Shown here one piece after another: positions 60,690 to 64,000 of a DNA stretch of 64,000 bases. Origin of the DNA: Verrucomicrobiota bacterium (GTDB taxonomy: Bacteria > Verrucomicrobiota > Verrucomicrobiia > Verrucomicrobiales > DEV007); contig DAOUQC010000010.1 in NCBI GenBank assembly GCA_030625775.1, forward strand, positions 1 through 64,000, given 5' to 3'. Positions within the stretch are counted from its first letter, which is position 1; every line of letters begins with the position of its first letter. A model generated the notes under the pieces. The model was not told the origin of the DNA, ran no database searches, and saw only the letters and a program-made list of their open reading frames with translations. The position numbers and the translations under genes are program-made.

Positions 60690-62261
60690 TCATTTGGCTG
60701 GCGCATCCCATGGGACGTTTTTCCAATGCAACCCTCCATTGTGATTCTGCTGACGCTCTCCTGGATTACTGCGTCCGTATTCTATATATCGGCGAAGGAT
60801 CGCAGTAAGTTCGGACACGGTTTCGGGATGCTGTTGATAAACGTTCTTAGTTTCTTTCGGGTCGGTTTCCAGATTGTACAACTGAAGCTCGGGGAGCTTT
60901 TGTTTAGCGGCAACCGCTTCTCTCGGAGCACTCCAGCCTCCCGAACCACGGCAAAACAAAAGCTTCCATTTGCCCTTTCGGATAGCGAAATTACCGCTGG
61001 CAGAATGGCACACAATCGCTTCGTGAACAGGTTCCTGTATTTTTTTGCCGAGCAGTAAGGGTAAAAGGCTATAACTATCTTCGGCGGAATCATCCGGGAG
61101 TTCATGATCAACGACATCGGCGATCGTTGCCATTACATCGACAAGAGAAACGATCTCTTCACACCGGGAACCGGCAGCTATTTTTCCAGGCCAGCGCACG
61201 ATAAAAGGTACGCGATGCCCACCTTCGAAGGCATCGGCCTTATAACCTCGCCAGTTCTCAATAAGGTGAACACCACCCGCTTCCAACTCCTCAAAATTCG
61301 CTTTGGGTGAAGTGCCGTTGTCGGTCGAGAAAATCACCAATGTATTGTCCTTCTGCCCGCTTTCATCAAGTGCCTTAAGCACTTCTCCCACGGCCCAATC
61401 GGTTTCCAACAGGAAATCGGCGTAGTCGCTAATCCCACTCTTTCCTTTCCAGTTTTCATCGGGAGCAATGGGTGTGTGTGGCGAGGGCATGGGGAAATAG
61501 AGAAAAAACGGCTTGGTTTCGTTAGCTTGTTCACGAATATATTGCGAACAACGTTTTGCATACTCGGGCAGAACCGCCTCCAGGCTCCAATCGGCAACAG
61601 CCGGACCATCCCCGACGCCGGAATAAGAAGTGATACCCAACGCTTTTGCAGTAGTGGTGATTTCACCCAGTAAACGCTCATTTTCCCGCCAGGCATAGGG
61701 CGGCCAATTGGGAACATCATCACCGAACCAATAATCAAAACCCCGGTCGGTGGGTCCACCTGTGATCGGTCCGGTGAAATCGATCTCAGCCTCTTTTTCA
61801 GTGATACCACCGCCCCGTTTCGGCCAGTGAAATCCTAGATGCCATTTGCCGATCATGGTTGTGGCGTAACCATGTTCTTTGAGCATGGATGGCAAAGTGA
61901 GCCGCCCCTCTTCAATTAAGGGTCGTTCCCATTTTCCCACAATACCCCGCTTGAGTCTTGATCTCCAATTGTATCTCCCGGTGAGCAAACCATACCGTGA
62001 CGGGGTACACACTGCCGAGGTAGTATGCGCGTCCATAAACGACATGCCTTCAGAGGCAAGACGATTCAAATGCGGTGTTTCCAAGCCGAGTTTTTGATTA
62101 AAATCATCGACACTATCAATCCCCATGTCGTCTCCATAGATGATTACGATATTAGGTTTCTCAGCTGCTGATACAGAGAGCGAAAAGAGATTGATCAGCA
62201 CAATGAAGAGACAGACCACCCATGCAAATTGTAAAGTCCGGTCTCGTTGGCGTTCGGCCAT
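60690..62261 (-). CDS. Arylsulfatase-type S1 sulfatase
   Basis: A 523-residue exported sulfatase. Signal about 10-33. D44-D45, formylglycine motif C85-T-P-S-R89 (SAVCTPSRYGLLTG), GKWHLGFHWPKRGG, STDNGTSPKANFEELE and KWKLLFCRGSGGW are all present. Complete length for this class. ATG at 62261 (MAERQRDR) is chosen; an upstream ATG at 62336 would add 25 residues with no similarity. The gene follows the DUF1080 gene in the same orientation (195 bases). Confidence 0.93.
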   Translation of the reverse strand: MAERQRDRTLQFAWVVCLFIVLINLFSLSVSAAEKPNIVIIYGDDMGIDSVDDFNQKLGLETPHLNRLASEGMSFMDAHTTSAVCTPSRYGLLTGRYNWRSRLKRGIVGKWERPLIEEGRLTLPSMLKEHGYATTMIGKWHLGFHWPKRGGGITEKEAEIDFTGPITGGPTDRGFDYWFGDDVPNWPPYAWRENERLLGEITTTAKALGITSYSGVGDGPAVADWSLEAVLPEYAKRCSQYIREQANETKPFFLYFPMPSPHTPIAPDENWKGKSGISDYADFLLETDWAVGEVLKALDESGQKDNTLVIFSTDNGTSPKANFEELEAGGVHLIENWRGYKADAFEGGHRVPFIVRWPGKIAAGSRCEEIVSLVDVMATIADVVDHELPDDSAEDSYSLLPLLLGKKIQEPVHEAIVCHSASGNFAIRKGKWKLLFCRGSGGWSAPREAVAAKQKLPELQLYNLETDPKETKNVYQQHPETVSELTAILRRYIEYGRSNPGERQQNHNGGLHWKNVPWDAPAK

Positions 62262-62456
62262 GTTTTGAACAAGGCCATTACTTCTTAAGAATATACCATT
62301 TACATTCATCATTCTATTAGCAGCAGACTTCACCAACCGCGATTAATCAATATAGGAATAAAACCACCTATTATCAGATGTTTCCGAAAGAAAATTCAAC
62401 CGGGATAGGATTAAGATTCAGCCGGTAAAGGCGGCCCCGCCATCACTCTCTCACTC

Positions 62457-63137
62457 CTATTCAACTTCACGAATCTTGATGTTTTTCCAGCGGACGGAAA
62501 GAGTATCAGTTTTCTTACCTATGCCATGAACCTGGAAACCCAGGCGACCCTTTTTGAAATTTGTGCGAGTGTCTTTGCCGTCAGATATTTTCGTGCCGTT
62601 TACCCAAACCTGGATATGCTCACCCTTCGCGAGAACTCTATAACTGTTCCAGTCGTCTTTCTTGTAGGCCTTGTTTATTATTTCAGGTTTAGGATCCAGC
62701 AACCATCCACCGACACCTTCAAACCAGACACCAGCTGCGTTGCCATTTGCGGCAATTTCCACCTGAGGGCCAAAAAGCGATTTCCCATCAGCTTTCTTCT
62801 TGGCCTTCACGGCATCTTTTTCAGACAGACCGCTTGGAACCTCATTGGCATTGGATATGGAACGAATTTGCACGCCTGAGTTGAGGGCTGGATCACACTT
62901 AACGTCGAAGGTCAGTTCAAAATCGCCATGTTTTTTAGGCGGACACAAAAAGGTGTTCGGAGTATTGGGTTTGGTGATTCCAACAATACTGCCGTCCTCA
63001 ACTTTGTATGTTGCTTCGCCTCCTTTTTTCTCCCAACCATCGATATCTTTACCGTTGAAAAGCGCAACCCATTCGCCTGCACTTGCATTCATGCCTGATA
63101 GAATTGCTACCGCCGCCAATAAAATTATTTTTTTCAT
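62457..63137 (-). CDS. DUF1080 (3-keto-disaccharide hydrolase-like) secreted protein
   Basis: A 226-residue exported protein. Signal about 1-22. The DUF1080 core is complete: WVALFNGKDIDGW, NTFLCPPKKHGDFELTFDVK, NSGVQIRS and DWNSYRVLAKGEHIQVWVNGTKI. Some DUF1080 proteins cleave 3-keto-disaccharides made by FAD or GMC oxidases in sugar breakdown. ATG at 63137 (MKKIILL) is chosen; the longer frame has 71 unrelated residues. It pairs with the sulfatase downstream. Confidence 0.92.
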   Translation of the reverse strand: MKKIILLAAVAILSGMNASAGEWVALFNGKDIDGWEKKGGEATYKVEDGSIVGITKPNTPNTFLCPPKKHGDFELTFDVKCDPALNSGVQIRSISNANEVPSGLSEKDAVKAKKKADGKSLFGPQVEIAANGNAAGVWFEGVGGWLLDPKPEIINKAYKKDDWNSYRVLAKGEHIQVWVNGTKISDGKDTRTNFKKGRLGFQVHGIGKKTDTLSVRWKNIKIREVE

Positions 63138-63297
63138 ATAGATTTTTTTCTTAATTTGATACGCCCAAACTAAAAGACGGGATGAAAACTTCAAGGAGCA
63201 ATACCCGATTCCATGGGAGTTACTGTGCGTAGCCACGGCCTGATAGTCTGTGCCCTGCGTCTTGCGCCGCCGCCTCTTTCTGAGTATTGTCGACGAC

Positions 63298-64000
63298 ATG
63301 CGTTCGGTTCTCACCATTCTGATCCTATCCCTGGTCCTTCCATGCTCCAACTCCGCTGCTCAGGAGTGGACGCGCTTTCGCGGTCCCAATGGGTCTGGAA
63401 TCAGCACAGCTACCAGCATCCCTGTCAAATGGACCGCAAATGACTACAACTGGCAAATTGACCTGCCGGTACAGGGTAGCAGTTCACCTGTGTTATGGGG
63501 CAAAAAACTTTTTCTAACTGGAGATCATGCAGAGGACGGTCATCGCAGCATTCTCTGCATCGACGCGAACAGCGGTCGGATTCAATGGCGACGCGATTAT
63601 CCCATCAAGTCTCACTACTTGCATCGGGACAACGATTTTACCTCTGCAACGCCCTGTGTTGATAAAGACGGCGTCATCTTCGTCTGGTCAAACCCGGAAC
63701 AGGTTTTGATGACGGCACTAAGCTTGGATGGAGAGGAAATGTGGCAGCGGGATCTTGGACCCTATAAGGGACTGCACGGCTCTTCGAATTCTCCGATCAT
63801 CGCCGACGGGTTGGTGATACTGGCGAATGATCAGATGGATCCGAAGCGCTTTGCCTATTACCTGCCCAAGGACACGGATATGAAACCGGGAAAAAGCTTT
63901 CTGATTGCCCTCGATCGAAAGACCGGTGAGACAAAGTGGAAAGTGGACAGAAAATCTGAACTAGCCGGCTACGCGACGCCTTGCATCCGCCGCTCGGACG
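63298..64000 (+). CDS. PQQ-like beta-propeller protein, cut by the window end
   Basis: Partial exported protein of at least 234 residues. It starts MRSVLTILILSLVLPCSNSA and after the signal has EWTRFRGPNGSGIS, the verrucomicrobial/planctomycete propeller start motif. Repeats such as CIDANSGRIQWRRD and LDRKTGETKWKVD follow. The stop is outside the window. It is divergent from the DUF1080 gene. Confidence 0.9.
   Translation, partial: MRSVLTILILSLVLPCSNSAAQEWTRFRGPNGSGISTATSIPVKWTANDYNWQIDLPVQGSSSPVLWGKKLFLTGDHAEDGHRSILCIDANSGRIQWRRDYPIKSHYLHRDNDFTSATPCVDKDGVIFVWSNPEQVLMTALSLDGEEMWQRDLGPYKGLHGSSNSPIIADGLVILANDQMDPKRFAYYLPKDTDMKPGKSFLIALDRKTGETKWKVDRKSELAGYATPCIRRSD

Overview
The window most likely comes from the chromosome of a marine member of the Verrucomicrobiota, probably class Opitutia; this is inferred from gene content only. 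It combines a Gram-negative envelope (LpxK, an outer-membrane beta-barrel, a periplasmic-type amidase) with families that are abundant in Planctomycetota/Verrucomicrobiota: many sulfatases, Trp-Pro-Gln-Phe-Arg-Gly type PQQ-like beta-propellers, DUF1080, a planctomycete-type cytochrome/DUF1549/DUF1553 protein followed by DUF1501, DUF3500, and an arsenosugar radical SAM enzyme. Most start codons have no strong Shine-Dalgarno sequence. No rRNA, tRNA, CRISPR array or intact insertion sequence was found.

Left part (1-28 kb), mostly housekeeping. A small toxin-antitoxin pair (326-766) is followed by glutaredoxin, prolyl-tRNA synthetase and an M20 deacylase (all minus). Next come a proline-rich tail-anchored protein, a beta-barrel protein, NAD(P)HX repair (nnr), a cell-wall amidase, two tightly linked genes (TPR membrane protein; degenerate receiver/pseudokinase/FGE-like fusion), pabB, HU, gamma-carbonic anhydrase, a bifunctional-nuclease family protein and a ROK-like protein. 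A divergent unit at 18-24.4 kb pairs an ECF sigma factor and zinc-finger anti-sigma candidate (minus) with arsS-arsM-DUF547-VTT-flavoprotein disulfide reductase (plus), an arsenosugar pathway locus. rpmB, rph and lpxK close this part.

Middle (28-38 kb), accessory. It holds a DUF3500 protein, then a compact four-gene minus-strand operon (29729-34724) that I cannot assign to any known system: a predicted lipoprotein, an exported Gly/Ala-rich protein with a Cys-His tail, a zinc-ribbon/TPR membrane protein and a secreted glycan-binding-like protein. A small acidic conserved protein, a spermidine-synthase-like protein and an exported phosphoesterase follow.

Right part (38-64 kb), sulfated-polysaccharide catabolism. 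It has four full-length sulfatases (two with unusual fusions: sulfatase-esterase and sulfatase-DUF1080), one sulfatase remnant, PQQ-like propellers, PSCyt/DUF1501 proteins, a DEAD-box helicase, a Ser/Thr kinase, an aminotransferase, and a close-packed cluster sulfatase / FAD oxidoreductase / membrane DUF4405-like protein / secreted protein / TolB-like propeller (54.1-60.05 kb).

Non-coding structure includes a two-copy MITE-like repeat (5.5 and 28.0 kb), a 75-bp IS66-like mini-element with 14-bp inverted ends and an 8-bp imperfect duplication (45.4 kb), a 23-bp direct repeat bracketing one gene (54.0/55.3 kb), a 22-bp palindrome between the ECF gene and arsS, and a diverged intergenic motif seen three times near PQQ/sulfatase/PSCyt genes. 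The best candidates for something undescribed are the 29.7-34.7 kb operon, the pseudo-receiver/pseudokinase/FGE-like protein pair at 10-13 kb, and the 54-60 kb sulfatase-redox cluster.
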